A DNA stretch of 17,682 bases, taken from NCBI GenBank assembly GCA_964344035.1, contig CAYFLK010000073.1, positions 1 to 17,682 of the forward strand, given 5' to 3'. The notes under the pieces are model-generated. The model was not told where the DNA came from, made no database searches, and saw only the letters and a program-made list of their open reading frames with translations. The translations under genes and the position numbers were made by a program. Position 1 is the stretch's first letter; every line of letters begins with the position of its first letter. This stretch comes from UBA1014 sp964344035. GTDB lineage: Bacteria > SAR324 > NAC60-12. This document shows positions 7,267 through 14,965 of this stretch, in pieces.

Positions 7267-9555
7267 TTAACTAAAATCTTGCATCGCGCGCCAGACTGAT
7301 TCGGGGCGGATCGGCAGTTCCGTGATGCGTACCCCGACTGCGTCTTCAACGGCGTTGGCGATGGCTGCGGCGCCGGGGACGATAGGCGGTTCCCCCACGC
7401 CGCGGATACCGTATGGTCCGTGCGGGGAAGGGTATTCCACCATTTCGATTTCGAGCGGCGGCACTTCGTCAGCGCGGAAAATGGAATAATCTAGGAAACC
7501 CGGGTTAAGAAGCAGCCCCTGTTGGTCGAATACCATAGCTTCCCGCAGTCCCCATCCGAGACCCTGCGCTACTCCGCCCTGGATCTGGCCTTTGACCAGA
7601 GTAGGGTTGAGGGCGAAACCGACGTCCTGGACCACCAGGTATTTTAGCGGGGTCACCACCCCGGTTTCCGGGTCGACGCGCACCTTGACCCAGTGCACTG
7701 AGGCAGCCGGGGCGTTTTCCGGGACCGCGCTGCGTCCCGAACCCATCACCGGGCCGGATGCCCCGCGTGACGATTCCGCCTTTTCCGCAAGCGCGGCCAG
7801 GGTGACGGTGCGTCCGGGAAGGCCTTTCACGTGGACTTGCCCCTGATTCAGCTCGAGGTCCCGGGCATCAGCCTCGAAATGATCGGCGGCCAGGGTCAGC
7901 AACTGTTCGCGCACCTCTTCCACCGCCGAGCGTATGGCATGGATGACGCTGTAACTGACCATGCTTCCGCCGCTGACTGGCGCTATCGGGCCGTTCCGGG
8001 TGTCCTGCTGAATCACTTCGACTGCATCAAGCGGGACATCGAGAACCTCCGCCGCGACCTGGGCGAAGCCGGTGTTTATTCCTGAAATGTCCGCGGAGCC
8101 GAGAAACACCTGCACCGTCCCGTCCTGTGTCACCCTGCAGTTCGCCCCGGCCGGCGCGGCATTACAGGGCCAGATGCCGAGGGCGATGCCGATTCCTTCG
8201 TTTTCTCCGGTTTCAGCATTCTGAACCAGCGGTTGTTCACGCAGACGGGTCAGGCATTCCCGGATGCCGAGACTCGGCCATGGTTTACCGTTAATCATCG
8301 GCTCTTCCCCGGAACAGGCGTTGCGGTTACGGAATTCAAGCGGATCCAGGCCGAGTTCACGCACCATCAGGTCCACATTCGATTCCAGCACAAATGCCGA
8401 AAGAGGAGCTGAGGGAGCCCGGTACGGTCCGCCCATCGGTTTGTTGGTGTTGACCTCCAGGCACTCCACGCTGACGTTGGGGACGTTGTAGGTGCTGCCG
8501 AGAATGGTGGCCAGCAAATTTCCCCAAGGGGTGGCGAACACCCCGTTGTCCATCAGGATTAGCGCCTCCAGCGCGAGGAATGCTCCGTCCTTGTCCGCGG
8601 CGGTTTTCAGATTCACGACGCAGCCCGAGGAAGGCATGGCGCTGAGAAAATCTTCGGTGCGGGTCAACTCCAGCCTGACCGGACGATTGAGTGTAATCGC
8701 GACCGCCGCCGCCAGCGGTTCCATCAGCCCGTGTTTTCCGCCGAACCCTCCGCCGACCGGCATCGGCGCCACATTCACTTTTTGTTGCGGAAGCGACATA
8801 AGCCGCGCCACTTCATTCCTAACCCCGCGCGGGGCCTGGGTGCCGGTGAAGACCGTGAGCCCGCCATCCGGTTCAGGCATGACCGCGCATGCCTGCGGCT
8901 CCATGTATGCCTGGTGCACGTATTCCGTGCGGTAGGTTTTATCCACCACTGCGTCCGCCGCCCGGAAGCCCTGCTCCAGGTTTCCACGTTGATAGAGATG
9001 CCTGCGGTTAACGTTAGGGGGGTTTGCGGATGCTTCCTTCCTGCTGTTCCTTTCTGCGCCGTGATCCGCGGCGATATCGACTTCCGATTCGGGAATGCCG
9101 TCGGGCCATATTTCCATGCTCGATTCCAGCAAGGCTTTTTCGGGGTCCACGACCGGTTCAAGAGGTTCGTATTCGACCTGCACCTTTTCCGCTCCATCCT
9201 GCGCGGCACTGGGGGTTTCACCAACCACCGCGACCACCGGCTGTCCGTTGAACAACACTCGGTCCCTGGCCAGGATTGCGCTGGAGCGCGAATTAATCGC
9301 CTGGTCCCTGCTGGGCAGGTCCTCCGCGACCAGCACCGCGACCACGCCGGTGACCATGCGGGCTTGTTCACGGTCGATTGAAACAATGCGCGCGTGTGCG
9401 TAAGGGCTGAGGACCGGCCTGATGTGCAGTATTCCTGGAAGCGGCAAATCGGCGGTATAACGCAGACGCCCCGTTACTTTTTCTACCGCGTCGCGCAAAG
9501 GGGTCCCGCGGCCCAGGTAGCGGAATTTTTCTCTGTCAGTTGATGAAGACGGCAA
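7267..9555 (-). CDS. xanthine dehydrogenase/aldehyde oxidase family molybdopterin-binding subunit
   Basis: The 762-residue product is a large subunit of the molybdenum hydroxylase family, which oxidises purines, aldehydes or N-heterocycles at a Mo-pterin centre. Residues about 20-130 match the alpha/beta hammerhead domain. The cofactor-binding region follows, with GGGFGGKHG at 268-276, GGPYRAPSAP at 375-384 and QGGVAQGLG at 659-667. The catalytic Glu is present in GVGEPP (Glu722). It lacks the AYxCSFR loop of form I CO dehydrogenase, so it is not CoxL form I. The substrate cannot be told. The start is TTG at 9555, backed by an AGGAAG ribosome site four to five bases upstream. No FAD or [2Fe-2S] subunit gene is adjacent in this window, although a mature enzyme would normally need both. 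The nearest upstream same-strand gene is unrelated and 145 bases away. Confidence 0.93.
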   Translation of the reverse strand: MPSSSTDREKFRYLGRGTPLRDAVEKVTGRLRYTADLPLPGILHIRPVLSPYAHARIVSIDREQARMVTGVVAVLVAEDLPSRDQAINSRSSAILARDRVLFNGQPVVAVVGETPSAAQDGAEKVQVEYEPLEPVVDPEKALLESSMEIWPDGIPESEVDIAADHGAERNSRKEASANPPNVNRRHLYQRGNLEQGFRAADAVVDKTYRTEYVHQAYMEPQACAVMPEPDGGLTVFTGTQAPRGVRNEVARLMSLPQQKVNVAPMPVGGGFGGKHGLMEPLAAAVAITLNRPVRLELTRTEDFLSAMPSSGCVVNLKTAADKDGAFLALEALILMDNGVFATPWGNLLATILGSTYNVPNVSVECLEVNTNKPMGGPYRAPSAPLSAFVLESNVDLMVRELGLDPLEFRNRNACSGEEPMINGKPWPSLGIRECLTRLREQPLVQNAETGENEGIGIALGIWPCNAAPAGANCRVTQDGTVQVFLGSADISGINTGFAQVAAEVLDVPLDAVEVIQQDTRNGPIAPVSGGSMVSYSVIHAIRSAVEEVREQLLTLAADHFEADARDLELNQGQVHVKGLPGRTVTLAALAEKAESSRGASGPVMGSGRSAVPENAPAASVHWVKVRVDPETGVVTPLKYLVVQDVGFALNPTLVKGQIQGGVAQGLGWGLREAMVFDQQGLLLNPGFLDYSIFRADEVPPLEIEMVEYPSPHGPYGIRGVGEPPIVPGAAAIANAVEDAVGVRITELPIRPESVWRAMQDFS

Positions 9556-9560
9556 GGCTT

Positions 9561-9566
9561 CTTCCT
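9561..9566 (-). promoter_or_regulatory. ribosome binding site for the TTG start of the molybdopterin subunit
   Basis: The minus strand reads AGGAAG here, five bases before the TTG at 9555. It is the main reason to accept the rare TTG start, which also gives the usual short N-terminal lead into the GRGTPLRDAVEKVTG segment. Confidence 0.6.
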
Positions 9567-9700
9567 GTCTGCTAATCGTTGCAAAAATCCGGGTGTGGAG
9601 GTGAAAATTAATCTATACTTGCATCTTATATAGTAATCTTCAACAAAAAACCGGCTCACGAAATCCAGGATAAAGATGCTCCAAAGTTAAAACAATGGAT

Positions 9701-10402
9701 TCATTTTGCGGGGAATTTCAGGTGCCGCAGCAGCAGGGGGACGCCTATCAGCAGCACCGGGGCGAGCACAAGGGTGCTGAGCATCATCTTCAAAAACTGA
9801 GAAGACGTATTTGAATCGATCCAGCGCACAGTGCGGAAAAGGCGGGAGCCGAACTGGGGAAGACCGCGCCCGCCGAAGAACATCACCGTGTCGAAAAGCA
9901 GGTGAGAAATTAGCGTCGTCCCCCAAGGTTTACGGGTGTGCGGCAGGCGTTCCAGTTTCCGGATATATTCGGGCTCGAGCCCGCTAAGCCGCGCCCCTTC
10001 CCGGATCAGGTTCAGGTAGCGCCGCGAGGGGGGAATATCTTCGGCCAGCCGGCGTTTCTCAAGCGCCCGGAAAGCGACGGCTTCGATCCTTTCTCCGCTG
10101 TAGGTTTCCACGTTCACGCGCACCTGCTGGTAGGCGTGATTCTCCCCTTCGCTGCTCACAAGTTTGGAGAATTCATCCGTGTGCATGCGCAGCAGCACCC
10201 CGTGCACTTCATCCCCAGCGGAAGGTTCGATCCCGGCCATCGATGGTTCGAGCCAACTGATTCCCAGCAGGTTGAACGCCAGACGCCAATCCTTCAACTT
10301 CGCCGGGACCACCGCGTCAATTTTCAGCCGCGCCCTGCCTGCGCGCTTGCGCGGATGCAGGTTGGAACCGATGGCAAAGTTCCAAATTATCTGATCAGGC
10401 AT
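9701..10402 (-). CDS. gamma-glutamylcyclotransferase-like protein with C-terminal membrane anchor
   Basis: The 233-residue product opens with WNFAIGSNLHPRKR (residues 7-20), a form of the FAYGSNL substrate loop of the gamma-glutamylcyclotransferase/AIG2-like fold, followed by KLKDWRLAFN. The conserved catalytic Glu is probably Glu85 in SSEGENHAYQQVRV. Family members release 5-oxoproline from gamma-glutamyl peptides or amines such as glutathione fragments. The core ends near residue 155. After it comes an extension of about 75 residues with a hydrophobic helix at about 206-228 and a basic tail, which would hold the enzyme in the membrane facing the cytoplasm. The ATG at 10402 has GGAAGAG about nine bases upstream. 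It lies 24 bases after the small Cys gene on the same strand, so the two probably form an operon. The actual substrate is unknown. Confidence 0.8.
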   Translation of the reverse strand: MPDQIIWNFAIGSNLHPRKRAGRARLKIDAVVPAKLKDWRLAFNLLGISWLEPSMAGIEPSAGDEVHGVLLRMHTDEFSKLVSSEGENHAYQQVRVNVETYSGERIEAVAFRALEKRRLAEDIPPSRRYLNLIREGARLSGLEPEYIRKLERLPHTRKPWGTTLISHLLFDTVMFFGGRGLPQFGSRLFRTVRWIDSNTSSQFLKMMLSTLVLAPVLLIGVPLLLRHLKFPAK

Positions 10403-10426
10403 TGGTGTTAACTCTTCCGTACAGGG

Positions 10427-10702
10427 TCAGGAACTTGTGGAATCGCCTTCGACGTAGACTTTGAAACCGTCTTCAAGCAAACCGCGACGGCGGGGGTCTT
10501 TTTTGGCCTTGGCATTCCGGCACAGTTCACAGCCGCAGTCGATGTGGTGGGTTTTCTGAAACTTCTTCAGTTTCAGGCGGGAAAGGTCCTTCCCGTCTGC
10601 TTGCATCTCTTTGAGCATCTTTTCAATTTGACGCATGGCGAGGGCCAGGATCTGTTCGTTTTGCCGGGGGGAGCGTAGCCGATGCATAATATATAAAGAC
10701 AC
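10427..10702 (-). CDS. small Cys- and Lys-rich protein of unknown function
   Basis: The 91-residue product is not one I recognise. It has a basic, helical N-terminal half (residues about 14-45) and then HHIDCGCELC, which places two His before a C-x-C-x-x-C cluster that could bind a metal ion. A basic stretch KAKKDPRRRG follows. There is no signal peptide or membrane segment. The start shown is GTG at 10702. An ATG at 10687 is an alternative that removes five residues. Neither has a clear ribosome site. The stop lies 24 bases before the cyclotransferase-like gene, so co-transcription is likely. A nucleic-acid or metal-binding role is only inference. Confidence 0.6.
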   Translation of the reverse strand: MSLYIMHRLRSPRQNEQILALAMRQIEKMLKEMQADGKDLSRLKLKKFQKTHHIDCGCELCRNAKAKKDPRRRGLLEDGFKVYVEGDSTSS

Positions 10703-10732
10703 TGCTGTTTAGGTGACCGGAGTGGGATTCAA

Positions 10733-10761
10733 CTTGACATCAAAACCGAAATTTTCAAACA
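10733..10761 (+). promoter_or_regulatory. possible promoter for the hflC-like gene
   Basis: TTGACA at 10733-10738 is a perfect sigma-70 -35 hexamer. At a 17-base spacing the -10 position reads AAACAT, only three of six matches, so the assignment is weak. It lies in the 148-base space between divergent genes. Confidence 0.3.
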
Positions 10762-10813
10762 TGAACTATTAAGCGGCGGTCAACAGGCCACGCAAAGGAT
10801 GTGCCGTCAAGGC

Positions 10814-10825
10814 AAACGATCGTTT
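10814..10825. promoter_or_regulatory. 12-bp palindrome AAACGATCGTTT, possible operator
   Basis: This perfect palindrome lies 25 bases before the ATG of the hflC-like gene, in the space between two divergent transcription units. Its place and symmetry fit a dimeric regulator site, but no regulator gene is nearby. Confidence 0.35.
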
Positions 10826-10850
10826 CATAACACCTGATCCGAAAACCAGC

Positions 10851-11702
10851 ATGAAGTCCGTTTCCACCAACCTGCTCATCGGCGCAATCATCGCCGTTGC
10901 GGGACTATTTTATCTGACGACGTATATCGTCGACAAGACCCAATATGCAATTGAAATCCGGCTGGGGGACCCGGTGGACACGGTGACCGACCCGGGACTG
11001 GAGTTCAAACTCCCGTTTGTCACACGCATTCATTACGTGGAAAACAGGATCCAGGATTTCGACGCCGACCCGGGCTCGGTGTTCACAAAGGACAAGAAGG
11101 AAATGCGTGTGGACACCTATTCCAAGTGGAGGGTTGTCGACCCGCTGAAGTTTTACGAAACAGTGCGTACAAAGGAAGGTGCTCTTTCACGCCTTGACGA
11201 CATTATTTATTCACAGACAAGGGAAATTCTCGGTCAGCATACTTTGGTTGAAATCGTATCCGGAAACCGCAAGGACATCCGTGAAACCATCACCCTGCGT
11301 TCGCGGGAAAACGCCAGGAAATTCGGCATCGAAGTAACTGATGTGCGCATCAAGCGTGCCGACCTTCCGGAATCGAACAGCCTTGCGGTGTATGGAAGGA
11401 TGGAAGCGGAACGCAAGCGGGCAGCCAAGCGCTATCGTTCAGAAGGCGAAGAAAACGCATTGGAAATCCGCTCGGGCGCGGACCGCGACCGGATCAAAAT
11501 CCTTTCCGAAGCAAAACGGGTGAGTGAAGAAATCCGCGGGAAAGCGGAAGCGGAAGCAACACTGATCTACGCGGAGGCCTACAACCGCGACCCTGAATTC
11601 TTTTCTTTCATCCGCTCCCACGACGTCTACCGGGAATCTCTGCGGGAAGACACGACCTTCCTGCTGAATGCGGACCGGCCTTTCTTCAAACACCTGAAAT
11701 AA
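10851..11702 (+). CDS. hflC: HflC-like SPFH/band 7 membrane protease modulator
   Basis: The 283-residue product has one N-terminal membrane anchor (residues about 8-27) and then a band 7/SPFH domain. HflC hallmarks are clear: QYAIEIRLGDP (31-41), DPGLEFKLPF (47-56), KKEMRVDTYSKWRV (82-95), and the C-terminal coiled-coil run RMEAERKRAAKRYRSEGE (183-200), EIRGKAEAEATLIYAEAY (227-244) and DPEFFSFIRS (247-256). In E. coli, HflC pairs with HflK to form a large periplasm-facing cage around FtsH and tunes membrane protein turnover. The length is near the usual 290-330. No hflK gene precedes it here, although the two usually sit together. The ATG at 10851 has no evident ribosome site. The folC gene starts 66 bases downstream on the same strand and may be co-transcribed. 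Confidence 0.88.
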   Translation: MKSVSTNLLIGAIIAVAGLFYLTTYIVDKTQYAIEIRLGDPVDTVTDPGLEFKLPFVTRIHYVENRIQDFDADPGSVFTKDKKEMRVDTYSKWRVVDPLKFYETVRTKEGALSRLDDIIYSQTREILGQHTLVEIVSGNRKDIRETITLRSRENARKFGIEVTDVRIKRADLPESNSLAVYGRMEAERKRAAKRYRSEGEENALEIRSGADRDRIKILSEAKRVSEEIRGKAEAEATLIYAEAYNRDPEFFSFIRSHDVYRESLREDTTFLLNADRPFFKHLK

Positions 11703-11768
11703 CACGTTGGTGCGCCTGCTTTCCGGGGGCGCTTCCCAGACCCTAAAGCCACGTTTCCGCCTCCGGGT

Positions 11769-13136
11769 ATGACCGCGGCATTTCCTTCCATTTCCGGGGT
11801 GCTGTCTGAACTGGATCAATGGGCCAGTTACGAACGTACCGCAAGTCCCCGCGACATCAGCCGCATGGAGGGCATCCGGACGCTTCTGGGGCGGCTCGGA
11901 AATCCTGAGCAGGGTTTGCGCGTAATACACATTGCCGGCACCAACGGCAAGGGACTGACCGCGAAGATGCTCTGCACCCTGCTGCGTCTACATGGTTTTT
12001 CCACCGGGAGCTACAGTTCCCCGCACCTGCGCGATATTCGTGAAAGGATCACTTTTAATGGAGAATGGATTTCGCGTGAGAGCTTCATCGGTTACGCGCA
12101 GAGGGTGCTGAAGGAGGCCAAGTCGCTTCCAGTCACCCCCCGAGTTACCTATTTTGACCTTCTCACCGCGATTGCTCTGCATGCGTTTCATGAATCCAAA
12201 ATCGATTGGACTGTGCTGGAAACCGGGCTCGGCGGGCGGGCTGATTCAACCAACGTCACCCCGAAGGAACTCTGTATCCTTACCCGCATCGGCCTGGATC
12301 ATCAGGACGTGCTGGGCGATTCGCTGGAGCAGATCGCACAAGAAAAAATGGGCATCTCGCGAAAAGGCATTCCGCTGGTGTTGGCCCGGCAGCTGCCGGA
12401 AATGAGATCCCGGATTCCGGAGCGGCTGCAGGAAATTGATGTCCCGGTGATAGATGCGGATAGCCGTTTCACGCTGGAAACAGTTGGGACTGTTCCGGGG
12501 ATGTCGGATCAGCACCGTTTCTTGCGGATCCACCTCCCGGGAGGTGAAAGTCTGCGTTTTCAGCGGGAGCACTGGCACACCGGGCCCTGGCGGGAGGCCC
12601 TGCAAACATCCCTTGCGGCGGCGGAACTCCTCGTGACGGGCGGGGAACCGGATTGGGAAAAATGGATTGACGCGCTGCGCGGAGTCCGCATGGAGGGCAG
12701 ACTCGATTTGAGACGGGGGCTGCGCTGGAAGGGGGCAATAATATCTGCGCTGGTGCTGGACGGCGGACACAATGCCGATGCCCTGCAGGCGCTGGTTCGG
12801 CAGCTCAATGAATGGGAACTCAGAGATTATAACCTGGTCCTGGCCCTTTCGCGGGACAAGATGCGTGCGGAAATAATGGGTCCGTTGAGGCAGCTTTGCA
12901 AGGGCGCGAGATTAGTCGTGCCGACTTCCTTCTCCTCACCGCGTTCCGCGACCCCCGAGCAGTTGTATCAATTCCTCGACCGGGGAGACTGTCTGACTGA
13001 CGCGCACGAATCTCATTTGTCACCCGTTTCCCAGGATGCCTTTTCTCTGGCAGCCGAACTGTCTGAAAGACCAATCGTCGTGGCGGGGTCGTTTTACCTG
13101 GTTGGAGAGGTCCTGTGGCTGCTGGAAAATCAATAA
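11769..13136 (+). CDS. folC: folylpolyglutamate synthase / dihydrofolate synthase
   Basis: The 455-residue product is a Mur ligase-type enzyme that adds glutamate to dihydropteroate and tetrahydrofolate with ATP, in the cytoplasm. The P-loop HIAGTNGKG is at 54-62, SSPHL at 83-87, ETGLGGRADSTN at 151-162, QEKMGI at 191-196 (Lys193 is the usual carbamylated Lys), DGGHN at 331-335 and GSFYLVGE at 440-447. These are the family signatures in normal order, and the length is typical. One oddity is Leu63 where most relatives have Ser after GTNGKG. The ATG at 11769 has only a weak purine tract before it. The gene follows the hflC-like gene by 66 bases, and its stop is seven bases from the stop of the convergent gene with no terminator between. 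An accD or dedD gene, a common neighbour, is not seen. Confidence 0.95.
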   Translation: MTAAFPSISGVLSELDQWASYERTASPRDISRMEGIRTLLGRLGNPEQGLRVIHIAGTNGKGLTAKMLCTLLRLHGFSTGSYSSPHLRDIRERITFNGEWISRESFIGYAQRVLKEAKSLPVTPRVTYFDLLTAIALHAFHESKIDWTVLETGLGGRADSTNVTPKELCILTRIGLDHQDVLGDSLEQIAQEKMGISRKGIPLVLARQLPEMRSRIPERLQEIDVPVIDADSRFTLETVGTVPGMSDQHRFLRIHLPGGESLRFQREHWHTGPWREALQTSLAAAELLVTGGEPDWEKWIDALRGVRMEGRLDLRRGLRWKGAIISALVLDGGHNADALQALVRQLNEWELRDYNLVLALSRDKMRAEIMGPLRQLCKGARLVVPTSFSSPRSATPEQLYQFLDRGDCLTDAHESHLSPVSQDAFSLAAELSERPIVVAGSFYLVGEVLWLLENQ

Positions 13137-13143
13137 CGGTGAT

Positions 13144-14112
13144 TCACCAGAATGAATATGTCCAGCTGGCACGGGTGATCATTCCCTCCATTCCGGCTTT
13201 ATCCGGGAGCGTTCCTCCCCGGTCGTTGTAATACTTGTTGTATGCCCCGGAACTGATGTATGTCTGGTTTTTGAACGGATTGTCGATCAGTTCATTTTCA
13301 TAGAGGCGCAGGAATTCCAGCATGAAGCCGAAATTTTCCGAGGCGGATGCCAACCCGAAACGCTGAAAACTGAGCAGCGCCGCGGAAAACTGGTAATCGG
13401 TCCGCAGGTAGTAGCCTTCCCCGGTATATGCAGGGTCGTTGTAAATCTCAGGGTTCGCCCTGATACCGTAATGCAGGGTCGTCTCCACCCGCGCCAGCCC
13501 GAATCCCCAGAAGAAATCTATCCCCCCCGGATGTGGGGCGCCGAAAGGGTAGACGCTGGCGGACGCCATCAAAAAGCGCGAAAACATGCGCATCAGCGGC
13601 GTGTCGTAGGATGGGTCAGATCCTGTTGTGGCGGCCCGGACCTGTGTGTCGTCCAGCCAGATGTTCGTGTAATGGAAGGCGAACCCGGCCCCTACCCGGT
13701 AGTCGGTGGGGAACACGTATTCCAGCGAGAACGTCGGCAGCCAGTCCATAAGCTTACCGAGCATGCTGTCAACCCCGCTGTGTCCGTCGCCGTCCTCCCT
13801 CTTTTTTGAATTGACGTTCGCCGACAACCCGTCGGGGAATGAAATGTCTGTCGGGTCCAGCGCGGGGATGCCGGAATATCCCTTTCCTCCGTTGAAACGG
13901 TTCGATCCGCTCAGTTGATAGAAGGGGTGGTCCTGCTCTGTCCAAAACGTCTGGTGCAGCATCTCCCAGAACCCCAGGCGGAAAACGGCATCCCCCGCTG
14001 CCGCGCCCGCTGAAGGTGCTTCCGCCGCCGGTGGGGGCGCTTCTTCCTGGGCCGCGGTCCAGGGAGTTATTGCAAAGAAAATGATTAAACTGAAAACAGG
14101 TCCTCGCAGCAT
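13144..14112 (-). CDS. putative outer-membrane beta-barrel protein
   Basis: I do not recognise the family. The 322-residue form starts with a Sec signal peptide, with a hydrophobic core at about residues 6-18 and cleavage likely after Thr-Ala-Ala at 21. An Ala/Pro/Glu-rich linker follows. The mature part has many alternating aromatic strands (for example FSLEYVFPTDYRVGAGFAFH and IDFFWGFGLARVETTLHYGI) and ends ASWTYSFW. A C-terminal aromatic residue is the assembly signal of many beta-barrels. The start is uncertain. The ATG at 14112 gives the best signal peptide, but an inverted repeat ends three bases upstream and there is no ribosome site. An in-frame ATG at 14163 would add 17 residues. A still longer frame to 14268 would overlap the upstream phosphatase gene and is unlikely. 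The phosphatase gene ends 82 bases upstream on the same strand. Confidence 0.75.
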   Translation of the reverse strand: MLRGPVFSLIIFFAITPWTAAQEEAPPPAAEAPSAGAAAGDAVFRLGFWEMLHQTFWTEQDHPFYQLSGSNRFNGGKGYSGIPALDPTDISFPDGLSANVNSKKREDGDGHSGVDSMLGKLMDWLPTFSLEYVFPTDYRVGAGFAFHYTNIWLDDTQVRAATTGSDPSYDTPLMRMFSRFLMASASVYPFGAPHPGGIDFFWGFGLARVETTLHYGIRANPEIYNDPAYTGEGYYLRTDYQFSAALLSFQRFGLASASENFGFMLEFLRLYENELIDNPFKNQTYISSGAYNKYYNDRGGTLPDKAGMEGMITRASWTYSFW

Positions 14113-14115
14113 GGT

Positions 14116-14139
14116 TTGAAAGCGTTTCAAGGCTTTCAA
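14116..14139 (-). promoter_or_regulatory. nested palindromes at the start of the outer-membrane protein gene
   Basis: TTGAAAGC at 14116-14123 pairs with GCTTTCAA at 14132-14139 around an 8-nt loop. Within it, TTGAAA at 14116-14121 can instead pair with TTTCAA at 14125-14130 around a 3-nt loop. The two structures share one arm and exclude each other. The site sits three bases upstream of the ATG at 14112, so it could be an operator or an RNA switch at the translation start. Confidence 0.45.
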
Positions 14140-14194
14140 CTCAAGTCCAGTGAGTGAGGACATGCGCAGTGAGCGAAGTGGAATGCTGAACGAA

Positions 14195-14845
14195 CTAGGG
14201 GCGGGACTCCTGTGTGTTTTCCAGCACTTCATCCCAATCTGAAACCCGGCGGATGTTTGGATGGACAAATTCCTGGTTGAATACGCGTGTCATCAGCCAG
14301 ACTTCCGCATCCGGGAAGGCTTCCCGGACATCAACGCAGTTGTCAGGATGGTCATCGACGAAAAGAGGTTTTTCTCCCGCCTGCAGCAGGTCCTGTATTA
14401 CCTCGGCTTTCGTTTGAGAACGTCCGCCGTCAAAGCTGATGAACCCTCCACAATGGGCGGAATCAAACAGGAACCCGGCATTTACAAGGTTCTTCCTCCG
14501 ACGTTCCAGACAATCCGGCGGAATGTTGGTGATGAAATGCACAGGATATGCCCCGAATGTGCTGTTGAAATGCGATGGATTCACCAGTGGCGGGATTTGT
14601 TCGAAGTGCTTGCTGTGCAGGAAATACCTCCATCCTTCCTTCATCTGCTCGGCGGTCAGCAGGTCCTGGAAATACCAGTTCTGCGGTTCGTAATCCGCGG
14701 GCACATCCAGCTGGAAATAATCCTTCATGGCCTGGATGAAACTGGATTGAAAATCCAGCAGCACTCCATCGACATCGAAGAAACAGCGGTAACTGTTGAT
14801 CGCCGACGCGGGAACCGCTTTCCCGGCATTCAGACCAGCGGGCAC
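14195..14845 (-). CDS. HAD-superfamily phosphatase resembling 5'(3')-deoxyribonucleotidase
   Basis: The 216-residue product has all four HAD motifs: motif I FFDVDGVLLDF with nucleophile Asp24 and general acid Asp26, motif II HFITNIP with Thr106, motif III Lys146, and motif IV FVDDHPDNC with Asp164 and Asp165. The small cap and the overall length resemble the NT5C type, which removes phosphate from deoxynucleoside monophosphates. Other small-molecule phosphates are equally possible. It is cytosolic, with no signal peptide. The start is GTG at 14845, the only plausible start codon before motif I. The sequence just upstream is pyrimidine-rich on this strand and holds no ribosome site, which is unusual. 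The gene lies upstream of the outer-membrane protein gene, with an 82-base gap. Confidence 0.82.
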   Translation of the reverse strand: MPAGLNAGKAVPASAINSYRCFFDVDGVLLDFQSSFIQAMKDYFQLDVPADYEPQNWYFQDLLTAEQMKEGWRYFLHSKHFEQIPPLVNPSHFNSTFGAYPVHFITNIPPDCLERRRKNLVNAGFLFDSAHCGGFISFDGGRSQTKAEVIQDLLQAGEKPLFVDDHPDNCVDVREAFPDAEVWLMTRVFNQEFVHPNIRRVSDWDEVLENTQESRP

Positions 14846-14965
14846 GTACGCAAAATGGATGAAGAGGAGAAAGGAGAATCAGGAGTGATGGGAACCCGTA
14901 CAGCAGTGTGAGGAGTCAGACATCTTCCGGCATGTGCCTGCATCGATTTTCCTGGTACATGAAAC

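Noticed and set aside
7267..9555. Form I carbon monoxide dehydrogenase large subunit (CoxL)
   Set aside because: The form I active-site loop AYxCSFR is absent; the corresponding region reads GGPYRAPS, as in xanthine dehydrogenase-like relatives.
9590..9660. A minus-strand promoter for the molybdopterin-subunit gene in the AT-rich stretch
   Set aside because: TTGAAG and TATAGA or TATAAG can be found, but the spacings are 20 bases or otherwise poor, so I did not call a site.
14113..14268. N-terminal extension of the outer-membrane protein to 14268
   Set aside because: It would overlap the end of the phosphatase gene by 74 bases and place 52 non-hydrophobic residues before a clear signal peptide.
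14261..14911. A 216-codon plus-strand frame opposite the HAD phosphatase gene
   Set aside because: The opposite strand carries all four HAD motifs in order, so this frame is a shadow of that gene.
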